From: DATFKA01 sp042095835
GTDB lineage: Bacteria; Bacteroidota; Bacteroidia; Chitinophagales; Saprospiraceae
Direction: 5' to 3'
Assembly: GCA_042095835.1 (NCBI GenBank)
Contig: JBELML010000016.1
Coordinates: 10,469 to 74,468 of the forward strand
DNA length: 64,000 bases
Both the position numbers and the translations under genes were made by a program. Within the stretch, counting starts at the first letter, position 1; every line of letters starts with the position of its first letter. The notes beneath the pieces were generated by a model. That model saw only the letters and a program-made list of their open reading frames with translations. It ran no database searches and was not told the origin of the DNA. Below are positions 17,130-25,823 of the stretch, in pieces.

Positions 17130-18497
17130 ATGTCCCGTCCATCTTTGTGGATTATTCCTTTCATTCTTGGATTAATGCTAGCTTGCCAAAGTGAGCCAGC
17201 CAACAAATCTAAAATATCGCCTATCTCAACATGGGCCAAACTCACTGATCAGCAGCTCCTAAACACGGTACAATACCATACCTTTAAATACTTCTGGGAT
17301 TTTGCCGAACCTCATAGTGGTTTGGCTAGAGAGCGATACATCCCTAGTGGCAAGTATCCAGCCAAGGATGCTCATATTGTCACCTCAGGAGGCACCGGCT
17401 TTGGCGTGATGGCGATTCTGGTTGGAATAGAAAGAGGTTTTATCACCAGAGCTCAGGGTATACAACGGCTAACAAAAATCGTAGACTTTCTCGAAAAGGC
17501 AGATCGTTTTCACGGTATCTGGTCGCACTGGATTGATGGTACCAATGGCAAAGTCAAACCTTTTAGTCCTAAAGATGATGGTGGTGATTTGGTAGAAAGT
17601 GCCTTTCTGATGCAAGGCTTGCTTTGTGTCCGTCAGTATTGCGATGATAAAAACTCAGAAGAAAAAGCATTAGCAGAACGCATCAATCAACTGTGGCGAA
17701 CAATGGAATGGGATTGGCATACACAAGGCGGGCAAGACGTCCTATACTGGCATTGGTCGCCCAACTACGATTGGGAAATGAATTTTGCCCTCGAAGGTTA
17801 TAATGAGTGCCTCATCACCTACGTCTTAGCCGCTAGCTCTCCTACACATCCAATTGATACTGTAGCCTATCATAAAGGTTGGGCCAGAGGTGGCGCCATT
17901 ATAGCTACCGACAAATATGGAGACTATGACCGAATACTCGATTATTTCCCCCACGGAGATGATCCAATCGGGCCCCTTTTTTGGAGCCATTATTCCTATT
18001 TGGGACTTAATCCAAAAGGATTGACAGATCAATATGCCGATTATTGGAAACTCAACCAAAACCTAGCTTTGATTCATTATCAACATGCCTTGGATAATCC
18101 CAATGATTACCAAGGCTATGGAGCAGACACCTGGGGTTTGACAGCCAGTTATTCTAGGAATGAGGATGGTTCGGTGGGCTACGCTGCACACTCTCCTACG
18201 CAAGACAAAGGCATTATTTCTCCTACTGCTGCTTTAAGTTCATTCCCTTATACACCCGAAAAGTCTATGCAAGCACTAAGAGGCTTTTATGAGAAATATG
18301 GAGATCAATTAATTGGTCCAGCCGGCCCCTACGACGCTTTTAGTCCACACTATGATTGGGTGGTAGAAAGATACCTTGCCATTGATCAAGGGCCAATTAT
18401 TGTGATGATAGAAAACCATCGAAGTGGTTTATTGTGGGATTTGTTTATGACTTGTCCGGAGATTGTCTCTGGTTTAGGGAAATTGGGATTTAAGTAA
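17130..18497 (+). CDS. GH144-type glycoside hydrolase lipoprotein (beta-1,2-glucanase-like)
   Basis: 455 residues from the ATG at 17130; a TTG two codons earlier is possible. The lipoprotein signal is IIPFILGLMLAC (Cys20). The (alpha/alpha)6-barrel domain of the glycoamylase type covers about 45-450. It includes HTFKYFWDFAEP, VTSGGTGFGVMAI, HWIDGTNGKVKPFSPKDDGGDLVESAFLMQGLL, WEMNFALEGYNECLITY and LFWSHYSYLGLNPKG. Characterised relatives from Chitinophaga are endo-beta-1,2-glucanases (GH144). It follows the sigma/membrane protein pair by 19 bp. The stop codon TAA lies inside the terminal motif of the repeat element at 18491. Confidence 0.85.
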   Translation: MSRPSLWIIPFILGLMLACQSEPANKSKISPISTWAKLTDQQLLNTVQYHTFKYFWDFAEPHSGLARERYIPSGKYPAKDAHIVTSGGTGFGVMAILVGIERGFITRAQGIQRLTKIVDFLEKADRFHGIWSHWIDGTNGKVKPFSPKDDGGDLVESAFLMQGLLCVRQYCDDKNSEEKALAERINQLWRTMEWDWHTQGGQDVLYWHWSPNYDWEMNFALEGYNECLITYVLAASSPTHPIDTVAYHKGWARGGAIIATDKYGDYDRILDYFPHGDDPIGPLFWSHYSYLGLNPKGLTDQYADYWKLNQNLALIHYQHALDNPNDYQGYGADTWGLTASYSRNEDGSVGYAAHSPTQDKGIISPTAALSSFPYTPEKSMQALRGFYEKYGDQLIGPAGPYDAFSPHYDWVVERYLAIDQGPIIVMIENHRSGLLWDLFMTCPEIVSGLGKLGFK

Positions 18498-18654
18498 CAG
18501 CCAAAAAACAACTTACCGATTTTGATGGAATATTTCGCACCAATACGGCGTTAAAAAGCCTCGTCAATGCCCTGCATTGCCTACGTTTTTTGCCTTGTTT
18601 TGGCACAAAATTTTCTCGATCAAAATGCGGGACTTATTCTTTGCCCGTTACTAA
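18491..18654. repeat. Intergenic hairpin element, family A copy 3
   Basis: About 164 bp. It is nearly identical to the inverted copy at 37171-37334. Ends are TAAGTAACAGCCAAAAAACA and TTGCCCGTTACTAA, with imperfect inverted arms of about 40 nt. The core reads GTTAAAAAGCCTCG, then CAATGCCCTGCATTG, then CTACGTTTTTTGCC. Its left end supplies the stop codon of the GH144 gene. Confidence 0.85.
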
Positions 18655-18673
18655 AGCTGAAAAAAACTAATAC

Positions 18674-19288
18674 ATGTATTACAAAAAAGTCAAATCAGGC
18701 GATATTACCATCGAGTTCCATAGCAATTGGCTAGGAATGGAAACCGTGATTGTCAATGGGCAAATCTTATCCAAGAAAAGCTCCATTATGGGCACACACC
18801 ATCACTTCACCCTTGATGAAGATGGAGAATCGGTCAATTACATACTATCTTCAAAGGTAGGTGGCGATATGAATGCCTATTTAGATTTACGCAGGGCGGG
18901 GAAGCTCATCCATGAAAATGTACACATCCCAATGGGTTTCAAACCCAAGGCACCCAAAAATACCTTCAAATACAAAGGCATCCAACTCATCAAAGAATAT
19001 GATATCGAAGAAGGTATCGCTGAACTCAAAAAGGCCCTTGAATTGGATACTGCAGATCCGGAGATTCATTTTTTCCTCGCATGTGGTTATTCTATTCAAG
19101 AGGATGTCGCCAATGGATTCGATGCGCTGCGTCTAGCAGTAAAGTATAAATTGCAAGATGTAGAAAGCATCCTCAACCATGATATGCTCGCTTATTTACG
19201 CCTACAAGATGCCTTTGAAGCTTTCTTCAATTCAGGCTATACCAACTATACACTAGATAAAACGGATGGAGATTCGGAAAATCTTTAA
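18674..19288 (+). CDS. Conserved hypothetical protein with TPR-like half
   Basis: 204 residues, no signal peptide, so cytoplasmic. The N-terminal half (1-95) is beta-rich: KKVKSGDITIEFHSNWLGMETVIVNGQILSKKSS and HHFTLDEDGESVNYIL look like a small sandwich domain. From about 108 there are paired helices with a TPR-like spacing (YDIEEGIAELKKALELDTADPEIHFFLACGYSIQED), continuing to about 180. The tail is acidic. I do not recognise a named family. It begins 19 bp after a repeat element and 23 bp before a DUF1684 lipoprotein gene, so the two may be co-transcribed. Confidence 0.65.
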   Translation: MYYKKVKSGDITIEFHSNWLGMETVIVNGQILSKKSSIMGTHHHFTLDEDGESVNYILSSKVGGDMNAYLDLRRAGKLIHENVHIPMGFKPKAPKNTFKYKGIQLIKEYDIEEGIAELKKALELDTADPEIHFFLACGYSIQEDVANGFDALRLAVKYKLQDVESILNHDMLAYLRLQDAFEAFFNSGYTNYTLDKTDGDSENL

Positions 19289-19311
19289 TATCTTCTACCT
19301 AAAACCTTTAT

Positions 19312-20241
19312 ATGCCAACGATAACGAAAAACCACTCCTCATCTTGGGGAATATTCTTTTTTATTTTTGTCCTTCTCGCAAGTTGTCAAGCTCCAGCTGA
19401 AGACTTAGAGGGCTACACCAATAGCATAATTGAGTGGCAGGAGGAACGTAATGCCGAAATGCGCGACACCTCTGGGTCATGGTTAAGTCTAGTAGGACTC
19501 CACTGGTTAGAACAGGGCGAAAGTACTTTTGGTGCCGACTCTAATCATACCCTAATATTTCCGAATACTGCTCCTGGATTTGCGGGCCGCTTTATCTTGG
19601 CAGAGGATCAACTCTCTCTTGAGGTGGCAGAAGGTGTGCGCGTGACACAAGATGGGCAGCCAGTACAAGCCTTGGCTATGAACCACGACATGGATGATAA
19701 TACGAGCTATCTACAGATGGGTAGTATCCAGTTTTATGCACTGAGTCGCCCCGAAGGAATGGCCATTCGAGTGAAGGATAGCAAAAGCCCCGAGCTTGTG
19801 GCCTTCGAGGATATTCCCAACTTCGATATCGATCCCAATTGGAAAATCGAAGCTCAACTCCAATGGTTTGACGAGCCACAGTCAATACAGATCCCTACTG
19901 TACTTGGATCGGAGCGTACACAAAAATGCCCTGCTCGCATAGTCTTTGAGGTAGATGGCGAAACCTATGAGCTGTCACCTTACCAAAGTTTCTATGGCGA
20001 TCCGGTTTGGACCATTATTTTCAGCGACCTCACCAACGGAGAGAGTACTTATGGTGGAGGCAGGTTTCTATCTCTCGATGAGCCTGCTCCTGGAGCTACT
20101 TCTATCACCTTAGATTTTAATAAAGCGTATAATCCTCCATGTGCCTTTTCGGCTTTTGCGACTTGTCCGCTGCCACCGCCTGAGAATAGGTTGGCCGTCG
20201 CTATTCCTGCTGGAGAGCAGAATTATGGGGAGTTTCATTAA
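19312..20241 (+). CDS. DUF1684 domain lipoprotein
   Basis: 309 residues with a lipoprotein signal (FFIFVLLASC, lipid Cys25). The rest matches the DUF1684 pattern. It opens IIEWQEERNAEMRDTSGSWLSLVGLHWLEQGESTFG. The middle has GSIQFYALSRPEGMAIRVKDSKSPE. The C-terminal half has SFYGDPVWTIIFSDLTNGESTYGGGRFL and DFNKAYNPPCAFSAFATCPLPPPENRLAVAIPAGE. The biochemical role of this widespread family is not established. Three cysteines in the C-terminal block are typical of the family. A corA gene follows 25 bp downstream. Confidence 0.88.
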   Translation: MPTITKNHSSSWGIFFFIFVLLASCQAPAEDLEGYTNSIIEWQEERNAEMRDTSGSWLSLVGLHWLEQGESTFGADSNHTLIFPNTAPGFAGRFILAEDQLSLEVAEGVRVTQDGQPVQALAMNHDMDDNTSYLQMGSIQFYALSRPEGMAIRVKDSKSPELVAFEDIPNFDIDPNWKIEAQLQWFDEPQSIQIPTVLGSERTQKCPARIVFEVDGETYELSPYQSFYGDPVWTIIFSDLTNGESTYGGGRFLSLDEPAPGATSITLDFNKAYNPPCAFSAFATCPLPPPENRLAVAIPAGEQNYGEFH

Positions 20242-20266
20242 AATACTTACTGCCGCTTAATCAATA

Positions 20267-21340
20267 ATGCCTATGGATACCAATGACCCTAACAAGGCTA
20301 AACCTTCCGGACTACCTCCTGGCGAAGTCGTCTTTACAGGAGACCGTAAAGTAGAGGAAATTCATACCCATTATTTAGAGTATGATGCGCAGCTGTGTAA
20401 AGATGTAACCCTAGATAGTGAGCATGTACTCACCTTTCATCAGCCCGTAAAAGGTGTCAACCAATGGTACGATATCCGAGGACTACACGATGTTGATTTG
20501 ATCAAATCCATCGGTGAAATTTTCCAACTTCATCCTCTTGTCTTGGAGGATATTGCCAATATTTTTGAGCGCCCCAAAGTCGATGAATTTGAAGATGCCC
20601 TCTTTATCTCTCTGAAAGCGATCTCCTTTAATCGGGAAGAAACTACCGTGCATTTCGAACAGATTGGGCTTTATTATACCCACGATTTTTTGCTGTCTTT
20701 TCAAGAGGATGATGAAGACCTCTTTGCCAATGTCAGGCATCGCATTAATCATGGTTTAGGCAGAGTACGTAAGAAAGGACATGATTATTTGGTTTATGCC
20801 TTGATCGACACCCTGACTGATCAATACCTAGAAATCATGGAGCAAATCGAAGAAGAAATCGAAGCCATAGAAGAAGAGATTATTAAACGTCCTAAAGCCC
20901 AGACTAAAACCAAAATCTACCATCTCAAACAAGAATTGAATCAAGTGCGCAAGGCTGTAGTCCCTTTGAGAGAAATTGCCTTCAATCTCCTAAAGCTGGA
21001 AGAAGGTTTGCTCGGCGAAGAGATTGACGTTTACTTGAGGGACCTAAAAGACCATTGCAGCCAACTGGTTGATCAAGTTGACACTTGCAGAGATAATATC
21101 AACGGCCTCCAGGATTTATTCCTTTCGGAGATGAGTCACCAGATGAATTTAGTCGTTCAGACCTTAACCATTGTATCGACTATCTTTATTCCACTTTCTT
21201 TCCTAGCCGGTCTTTATGGCATGAACTTTCAATATATGCCGGAATTGGCCTGGCAAAATGGATACTTTTACCTTCTTGGCTTAATGGTTGTTATCACCAT
21301 TGCCTTATTGCTATATTTCAAACGTAAGAAGTGGTTGTAA
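20267..21340 (+). CDS. corA: CorA family magnesium/cobalt transporter
   Basis: A 357-residue inner-membrane Mg2+/Co2+ channel. The N-terminal cytoplasmic domain is alpha/beta (about 1-250), with a long charged stalk helix (EIMEQIEEEIEAIEEEIIKRPKAQTKTKIYHLKQEL). Two C-terminal membrane helices follow. The first ends in the signature YGMNF near 325, which forms the selectivity loop. The second ends with the basic KRKKWL tail. Length and architecture are complete. The ATG at 20267 is used; a second in-frame ATG follows at 20273. Confidence 0.95.
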   Translation: MPMDTNDPNKAKPSGLPPGEVVFTGDRKVEEIHTHYLEYDAQLCKDVTLDSEHVLTFHQPVKGVNQWYDIRGLHDVDLIKSIGEIFQLHPLVLEDIANIFERPKVDEFEDALFISLKAISFNREETTVHFEQIGLYYTHDFLLSFQEDDEDLFANVRHRINHGLGRVRKKGHDYLVYALIDTLTDQYLEIMEQIEEEIEAIEEEIIKRPKAQTKTKIYHLKQELNQVRKAVVPLREIAFNLLKLEEGLLGEEIDVYLRDLKDHCSQLVDQVDTCRDNINGLQDLFLSEMSHQMNLVVQTLTIVSTIFIPLSFLAGLYGMNFQYMPELAWQNGYFYLLGLMVVITIALLLYFKRKKWL

Positions 21341-21342
21341 TT

Positions 21343-21383
21343 ACACAGTGTACTACACAATTTCCAATTGCGGTACACTGCGT
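21343..21383. terminator. Hairpin between convergent corA and T9SS genes
   Basis: Arms ACACAGTGTAC and GTACACTGCGT pair over 10 of 11 positions around a 19-nt loop. It lies just past the corA stop, where a bidirectional terminator is expected. No long T-run follows, so its strength as an intrinsic terminator is uncertain. Confidence 0.4.
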
Positions 21384-21437
21384 AAAAACTTGGTAGACGC
21401 CTCCCTCAAGTCTACAATTTGAAATAGTACAGCTCCC

Positions 21438-22562
21438 TTATCGCTGCACTAATAATTTCTTAGTGATCACACCACCTCTCGCCAAGAGGCTTGTATAGTA
21501 AACGCCGCTAGCAAGTTCTTCTACATCAAAAGTAAAAATATGGTCTCCTGCCACTTGCTGGCCTTGCTGTAAGGTGCGCACCAATTTCCCATATTGGTCA
21601 AAGAGCAATACCTTGACCTGCTCTGCCTCTGGTAGGTAATATTGCAGTTGTGCTTGCTCTTGCGCAGGGTTTGGTTGAATTTCATTCAATTGAAAACCCC
21701 AAGCATTAATATCTCTTACAGATGAGGCAGCATTGGTGGAGGTCCAAGATAGATTCCCCTCAATAGTACCTTGGCTAGGAATATCCATTCCTGTTTCTTC
21801 AGCATCGATAGTCAATATGTCCCCATCTTTTGTAATAAAGGTAAAAGACACATCAGTAGTTGAAGTTGGGAACCCTGGCACAACTTCAGTACTGATCGTA
21901 CTTACTTCACGGATACGAATGGCCTGAGCTGATTTCCCATTTGGCAAGATCAATGTGCCAAAAGCATCGACTACGGCACTCCGTTCTACCGTAGATGGAG
22001 TTGCCGGCAGATTCATCCCTCCAAAGATAGTTTGAGAGGTAAAAGTCCCTGTATAAGACCAATCATCCTCAAAGGAAATAGGGAAATTGTAAATTGGCCT
22101 TGTAGGAGAATACGTTCCAATGTTTTGGAAGTCTCCATCATCACTTTGGAATTCTCCAGTAGACCCTAAAGTCGATAATTGATTATTCGTGATGTGCATA
22201 AAATTAAAGATACTTCCTGATCCTTCATCATCTGAAAATTCAATCTTGGTGACAAAATTGGCATCCGGAAAAGCTTCTGGATTGAAGGCGTCGCCTGGAG
22301 CAATGACCATCTGATCCTCGGAGCCTAAGAGTTCTACCGATTGAAAATCCCAGGTATTTCCTCCGCCTGTCTGACCAATGTTGTACATAAAAGTGTTGAA
22401 AACATCCGAATCAAAATCTTCATCGAATTGAGTAGTGAGAACATTACCAATCGTGTAGTAGCTGTTAATGTCTGAAAAGGTAATCGAAATCTGAGCTGCT
22501 AAGGGTAGCGCAGACAACATAAAAAAGCTGAATACAGTGGTGAAAATGTTAGTGTTCTTCAT
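21438..22562 (-). CDS. Secreted protein with type IX secretion sorting domain
   Basis: 374 residues. The signal peptide is MKNTNIFTTVFSFFMLSALPLAAQ. The middle (about 25-285) is a beta-rich domain of unknown function, similar in style to secreted adhesion-like proteins. The last 85 residues form a type A T9SS C-terminal domain: FQLNEIQPNPAQEQAQLQYYLPEAEQVKVLLFDQYGKLVRTL, then GVYYTSLLARGGVITKKLLVQR. The product should cross the outer membrane through the Por machinery and be secreted or anchored. It faces corA tail to tail and is divergent from the ChaN-like gene. Confidence 0.85.
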   Translation of the reverse strand: MKNTNIFTTVFSFFMLSALPLAAQISITFSDINSYYTIGNVLTTQFDEDFDSDVFNTFMYNIGQTGGGNTWDFQSVELLGSEDQMVIAPGDAFNPEAFPDANFVTKIEFSDDEGSGSIFNFMHITNNQLSTLGSTGEFQSDDGDFQNIGTYSPTRPIYNFPISFEDDWSYTGTFTSQTIFGGMNLPATPSTVERSAVVDAFGTLILPNGKSAQAIRIREVSTISTEVVPGFPTSTTDVSFTFITKDGDILTIDAEETGMDIPSQGTIEGNLSWTSTNAASSVRDINAWGFQLNEIQPNPAQEQAQLQYYLPEAEQVKVLLFDQYGKLVRTLQQGQQVAGDHIFTFDVEELASGVYYTSLLARGGVITKKLLVQR

Positions 22563-22623
22563 AATACAGTTTTGAGTTTTGGAATATGTTTAGTACTGTT
22601 TTTTTTAGTGTTATCATTAGCCT

Positions 22624-22642
22624 CTATACATCTAGTGTATAG
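22624..22642. promoter_or_regulatory. Palindrome in a divergent promoter region
   Basis: CTATACA-TCTAG-TGTATAG is a perfect 7-bp inverted repeat with a 5-bp spacer. It lies 62 bp upstream of the T9SS gene, in the region shared with the divergent ChaN-like gene. It could be an operator; no regulator is evident. Confidence 0.35.
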
Positions 22643-22846
22643 AAAAGCAGTATATATAAACAGCGTTCAAAAGAAAAATTGATCTTAGCCCCTTTAGCGG
22701 TCTAAAATACTATTGGAAGGATTAAAAAAATCTAATGGAAGGGTGTGGGAATAAAAGTCTACGTCTCTTTTAATTAAACTTACAGTCCCTCTAAAATATT
22801 ATAGAATTTTCATTTTACCATAACATTTCTGCATTTTATACCTTTG

Positions 22847-23731
22847 ATGAGAAAATATACAATTATGAAAGGTCTACTTTTACTGATTTCTATTCTATCC
22901 ATTGCCTTTACCTCTTCTATTATGGGCCAAAGCAACGCAGATTATAAAATTTATAACAATCAAACAGGCCAGATTATCAGTCTTCAAAAGCTGGTTGACG
23001 AAACTTCCACAGCACATGTCCTTTTCTTTGGTGAGCAACACAACGACTCCATCGGTCATGCCCTACAAGCACAGATCTATGATCTCCTCCTCAAGCAGCA
23101 TGGGCAGGTCGCACTAAGCTTGGAAATGTTTGAAACAGATTGCCAATACATTCTAGATGAATATCGCGCAGGCCATATCAACGAAGCAAAAATGAAAAGC
23201 GATGCCCGCGCATGGAACAATTATGACTCCGACTACCGCCCTATGGTCGAGCAAGCTATCGAGCAAGGACAAATGGTCATCGCTGCTAATGCGCCACGCA
23301 GGTATGTCAATATGGTGAGCAGAAAAGGGCTAGCTAGCTTGGAAAAGCTACCGAAGTCTTCTTTAAAATACCTCCCCAAACTCCCCATCTACACAGAAGA
23401 TGAAGGCTACAAAAAACGATTCCAGGAAATCATGGGTGGAGCAGGTCACTCCATGCCCACCAATATATACCACGCACAATGCACCTGGGACGCAGGAATG
23501 GCCAATAGCATTTATCAGTATTGGAAAAAAAATAAAGACACCTTTATATATCATCTCAACGGCAGCTTCCATACCGATTATAAACAAGGCACCATCAATC
23601 AACTCCTACGCCTTAACAAAAAGATCAAAGTCCAAAATATCACTTGCTTTCCCGCCGAAGACTACGACCAACCGAATTGGAAAGAATATGCAGAGAGAGC
23701 TGACTTTGTTATCATTCATCCAGCGAAGTAA
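22847..23731 (+). CDS. ChaN family lipoprotein-like protein (haem-binding/Tiki fold)
   Basis: 294 residues from the ATG at 22847; an internal ATG at 22865 also gives a good signal, MKGLLLLISILSIAFTSSIMG. The mature protein follows the ChaN pattern: VLFFGEQHNDSIGHALQAQIYDLL near 60, then VALSLEMFETDCQYILDEY, VIAANAPRRYVNMVSRKG, ATWDAGMANS-like QCTWDAGMANSIYQYW and a GSFHTDYKQGT ending. ChaN proteins bind haem and are linked to iron uptake, and the fold is shared with Tiki peptidases. There is no lipobox cysteine, so it is probably periplasmic. It is monocistronic. Confidence 0.85.
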   Translation: MRKYTIMKGLLLLISILSIAFTSSIMGQSNADYKIYNNQTGQIISLQKLVDETSTAHVLFFGEQHNDSIGHALQAQIYDLLLKQHGQVALSLEMFETDCQYILDEYRAGHINEAKMKSDARAWNNYDSDYRPMVEQAIEQGQMVIAANAPRRYVNMVSRKGLASLEKLPKSSLKYLPKLPIYTEDEGYKKRFQEIMGGAGHSMPTNIYHAQCTWDAGMANSIYQYWKKNKDTFIYHLNGSFHTDYKQGTINQLLRLNKKIKVQNITCFPAEDYDQPNWKEYAERADFVIIHPAK

Positions 23732-24006
23732 TGAGAGAATGCTAAAATGGGTAAATCACATACCACATCTTACATAGCACATACCACATGGCACATGGCA
23801 CATGGTACCTAGCAAAACATCACCATTTCACCACTTCCCAATATCACCATATAAAAAACTGTGCGAAAATTCGACTGTTTATCAAGGACTTATGAAGGGT
23901 ACTGTTATTTTTTTTCTAAAAAAAGCTTGTTTGCTGTGCAATTTAGATATACATTTGCACCTGCTTTTAAAAAGGCAGTATTTCATATTGAAAAAATATC
24001 ATACAA
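23732..24006. promoter_or_regulatory. rplM upstream region with direct short repeats and promoter
   Basis: The first half holds short direct repeats of ACATACCACAT and GGCACAT (about 23757-23808). The second half holds a Bacteroidota-type promoter: TTTG at 23930-23933 and TACATTTG at 23950-23957 (TAnnTTTG box), 50 bp before the GTG start of rplM. Confidence 0.5.
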
Positions 24007-24450
24007 GTGGATACACTAAGTTACAAGACAAAGTCGCAGAAGAAGGAGACAGTGGAGCGCAAGTGGTACATCGTCGATGCTGATGGTGAGACCGTGGGTC
24101 GTATCTGTTCTAAGATTGCAACTGTCCTAAGAGGTAAACATAAACCTTCTTATACACCGCACATCGATTGTGGTGATTATGTAGTAGTCATCAATGCTGA
24201 AAAGATTCGCTTCACTGGTCAGAAAATTGATCAGAAAGTCTACATTCGCCACACCGGCTATCCTGGTGGTCAGCGCAAAAAAGTAGCTAAAGACTTGATG
24301 GCTGAGCGTCCAGAGCGTATCGTTGAGATCGCTGTCAAAGGGATGCTACCCAAGACAAAGCTGGGCAACCAGATGTATAGAAAATTGTTTGTGTACGCAG
24401 GAACAGAGCATCCACACGAAGCACAACAAGCAGAGAAATTTAATTTTTAA
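24007..24450 (+). CDS. rplM: 50S ribosomal protein L13
   Basis: A 147-residue large-subunit ribosomal protein that binds 23S rRNA. The start is GTG at 24007, giving MDTLSYKTKSQKKETVERKWY, the usual Bacteroidota L13 opening. Typical blocks follow: VDADGETVGRICSKIATVLRGKHKP, HIDCGDYVVVINAEKIRFTGQK, GYPGGQRK and MLPKTKLGNQMYRKLFVYAGTEHPHEAQ. It heads the rplM-rpsI-rpsB-tsf cluster, and rpsI begins 29 bp after its stop. Confidence 0.98.
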   Translation: MDTLSYKTKSQKKETVERKWYIVDADGETVGRICSKIATVLRGKHKPSYTPHIDCGDYVVVINAEKIRFTGQKIDQKVYIRHTGYPGGQRKKVAKDLMAERPERIVEIAVKGMLPKTKLGNQMYRKLFVYAGTEHPHEAQQAEKFNF

Positions 24451-24479
24451 TCATACACGCCAAAATTGTTGAATAGATT

Positions 24480-24869
24480 ATGGAAATGATCAATGCTATC
24501 GGAAGAAGAAAGGCGTCTGTAGCGCGTGTTTACCTGAAAAAAGGTTCCGGAAAAATCGAAGTAAACGGTAAAGATTACAAAGAGTTTTTTCCTCAAAAAC
24601 ATATCCAAGGCGTAATTACTGATCCATTTGCTACCGTAGAAATAGACGGTAACATTTACGACCTACAAATTAATGTAAACGGTGGTGGCTTCAAAGGCCA
24701 AGCTGAAGCTGTAAGAATGGCAATCTCTCGTGCACTAGTAAAATTGAACGAGGACTTCCGCTCTCCTTTGAAAGCGAAGAAATACCTTACTCGTGATGCT
24801 AGAGTCGTAGAGCGTAAGAAGTACGGTAAGCCAAAAGCGAGAAAGAGCTTCCAGTTCTCTAAGCGTTAA
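24480..24869 (+). CDS. rpsI: 30S ribosomal protein S9
   Basis: A 129-residue small-subunit protein whose C-terminal tail reaches the P-site tRNA. It starts MEMINAIGRRKASVARVYLKKGSGKIEVNGKDYKEFFP and ends with the diagnostic basic tail KKYGKPKARKSFQFSKR. A second ATG at 24486 (MINAIGRRK) is an equally good start. It is co-transcribed with rplM (29-bp gap) and rpsB (26-bp gap). Confidence 0.98.
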   Translation: MEMINAIGRRKASVARVYLKKGSGKIEVNGKDYKEFFPQKHIQGVITDPFATVEIDGNIYDLQINVNGGGFKGQAEAVRMAISRALVKLNEDFRSPLKAKKYLTRDARVVERKKYGKPKARKSFQFSKR

Positions 24870-24895
24870 TTTTTTACTTTTTTTAATTCAGAATA

Positions 24896-25621
24896 ATGAA
24901 CAAGCCTACATATAAAGATCTACTCGATGCTGGTGTTCACTTTGGCCACTTGAAGAAAAAGTGGAACCCTAAGATGTCTTCTTACATCTTTACAGAGCAC
25001 AAAGGCATCCATATCATTGATTTAAATAGAACTTTGGACAGCATGGATAAAGCTGGCACCGCTGCTAAACAATTGGCAAGAGCTGGTAAGAAAATCATGT
25101 TCGTTGCTACTAAAAAGCAAGCACGCGATATCGTCATCGAAGCTGCTCAAAGTGTAAATATGCCCTACGTTACTGATCGCTGGTTGGGTGGTATGATGAC
25201 CAACTTCTCTACGATCCGTCGTTCGGTAAAGAAAATGCAGAATATCGATCGTATGCTCAATGATGGTACGCTCACTTCTGTAACTAAGAAAGAGCGCCTT
25301 ACTTTGACTCGCGAGCGCAACAAACTAGACAAGGTACTAGGTGGTATTGCCAACCTCAACCGTCTACCATCTGCTCTTTTTGTAGTAGATATCGACCATG
25401 AGCATATCGCTATCAAAGAAGCCCACAAATTGGGTATTCTTACTTTCGGTATGGTAGATACCAACTCTGACCCAGCTCAGGTTGATTTCGCCATTCCTTC
25501 TAATGATGATGCTTCTAAGTCGATCAAAATCATCTCTGACTTTATGGCTGGAGCGATCAAAGAAGGATTAGAAGAGCGCAAGCAAGCTAAAGCAGAAAAA
25601 GAAGCTGCTTCGCAAGCGTAA
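24896..25621 (+). CDS. rpsB: 30S ribosomal protein S2
   Basis: A 241-residue S2. Key blocks are LLDAGVHFGHLKKKWNPKMSSYIFTEHKGIHIIDLNRTL, MFVATKKQARDIVIEAAQ, VTDRWLGGMMTNFSTIRRSVKKM, LPSALFVVDIDHEHIAIKEAHKLGI and FGMVDTNSDPAQVDFAIPSNDDASKSI. The Ala/Lys-rich tail (KQAKAEKEAASQA) is normal for Bacteroidota. The following 202-bp gap before tsf contains an imperfect inverted arrangement of TTGTAATGTTGTAG and ATTACAACATTA-type words. Confidence 0.98.
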   Translation: MNKPTYKDLLDAGVHFGHLKKKWNPKMSSYIFTEHKGIHIIDLNRTLDSMDKAGTAAKQLARAGKKIMFVATKKQARDIVIEAAQSVNMPYVTDRWLGGMMTNFSTIRRSVKKMQNIDRMLNDGTLTSVTKKERLTLTRERNKLDKVLGGIANLNRLPSALFVVDIDHEHIAIKEAHKLGILTFGMVDTNSDPAQVDFAIPSNDDASKSIKIISDFMAGAIKEGLEERKQAKAEKEAASQA

Positions 25622-25823
25622 GACAATGTTGTAATGTTGTAGTGCGTAATGATGTATTCCTTTTTTCTAGGCATGAACACTACATCATTTAACTATTACA
25701 ACATTATAATCATTCACAAAAACGGCTACAATATTAGGATGGAAAAGTAGTATAACCAGCTGAGTTTGGAGGTACTACAGTATTAACCATTTTTATCTTT
25801 ATAATAAATAGCAAATAATCACA
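25622..25823. promoter_or_regulatory. rpsB-tsf intergenic region with inverted words
   Basis: AATGTTGTAATGTTGTAG with TAATGATGTA is matched downstream by TACATCATTTAACTATTACA and ACATTATAATCATT, giving a large imperfect inverted repeat around CCTTTTTTCTAGG. The same word types occur in the sigma-factor operon at 16488-16515. A control function is possible, and a decayed repeat is equally possible. Confidence 0.3.
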
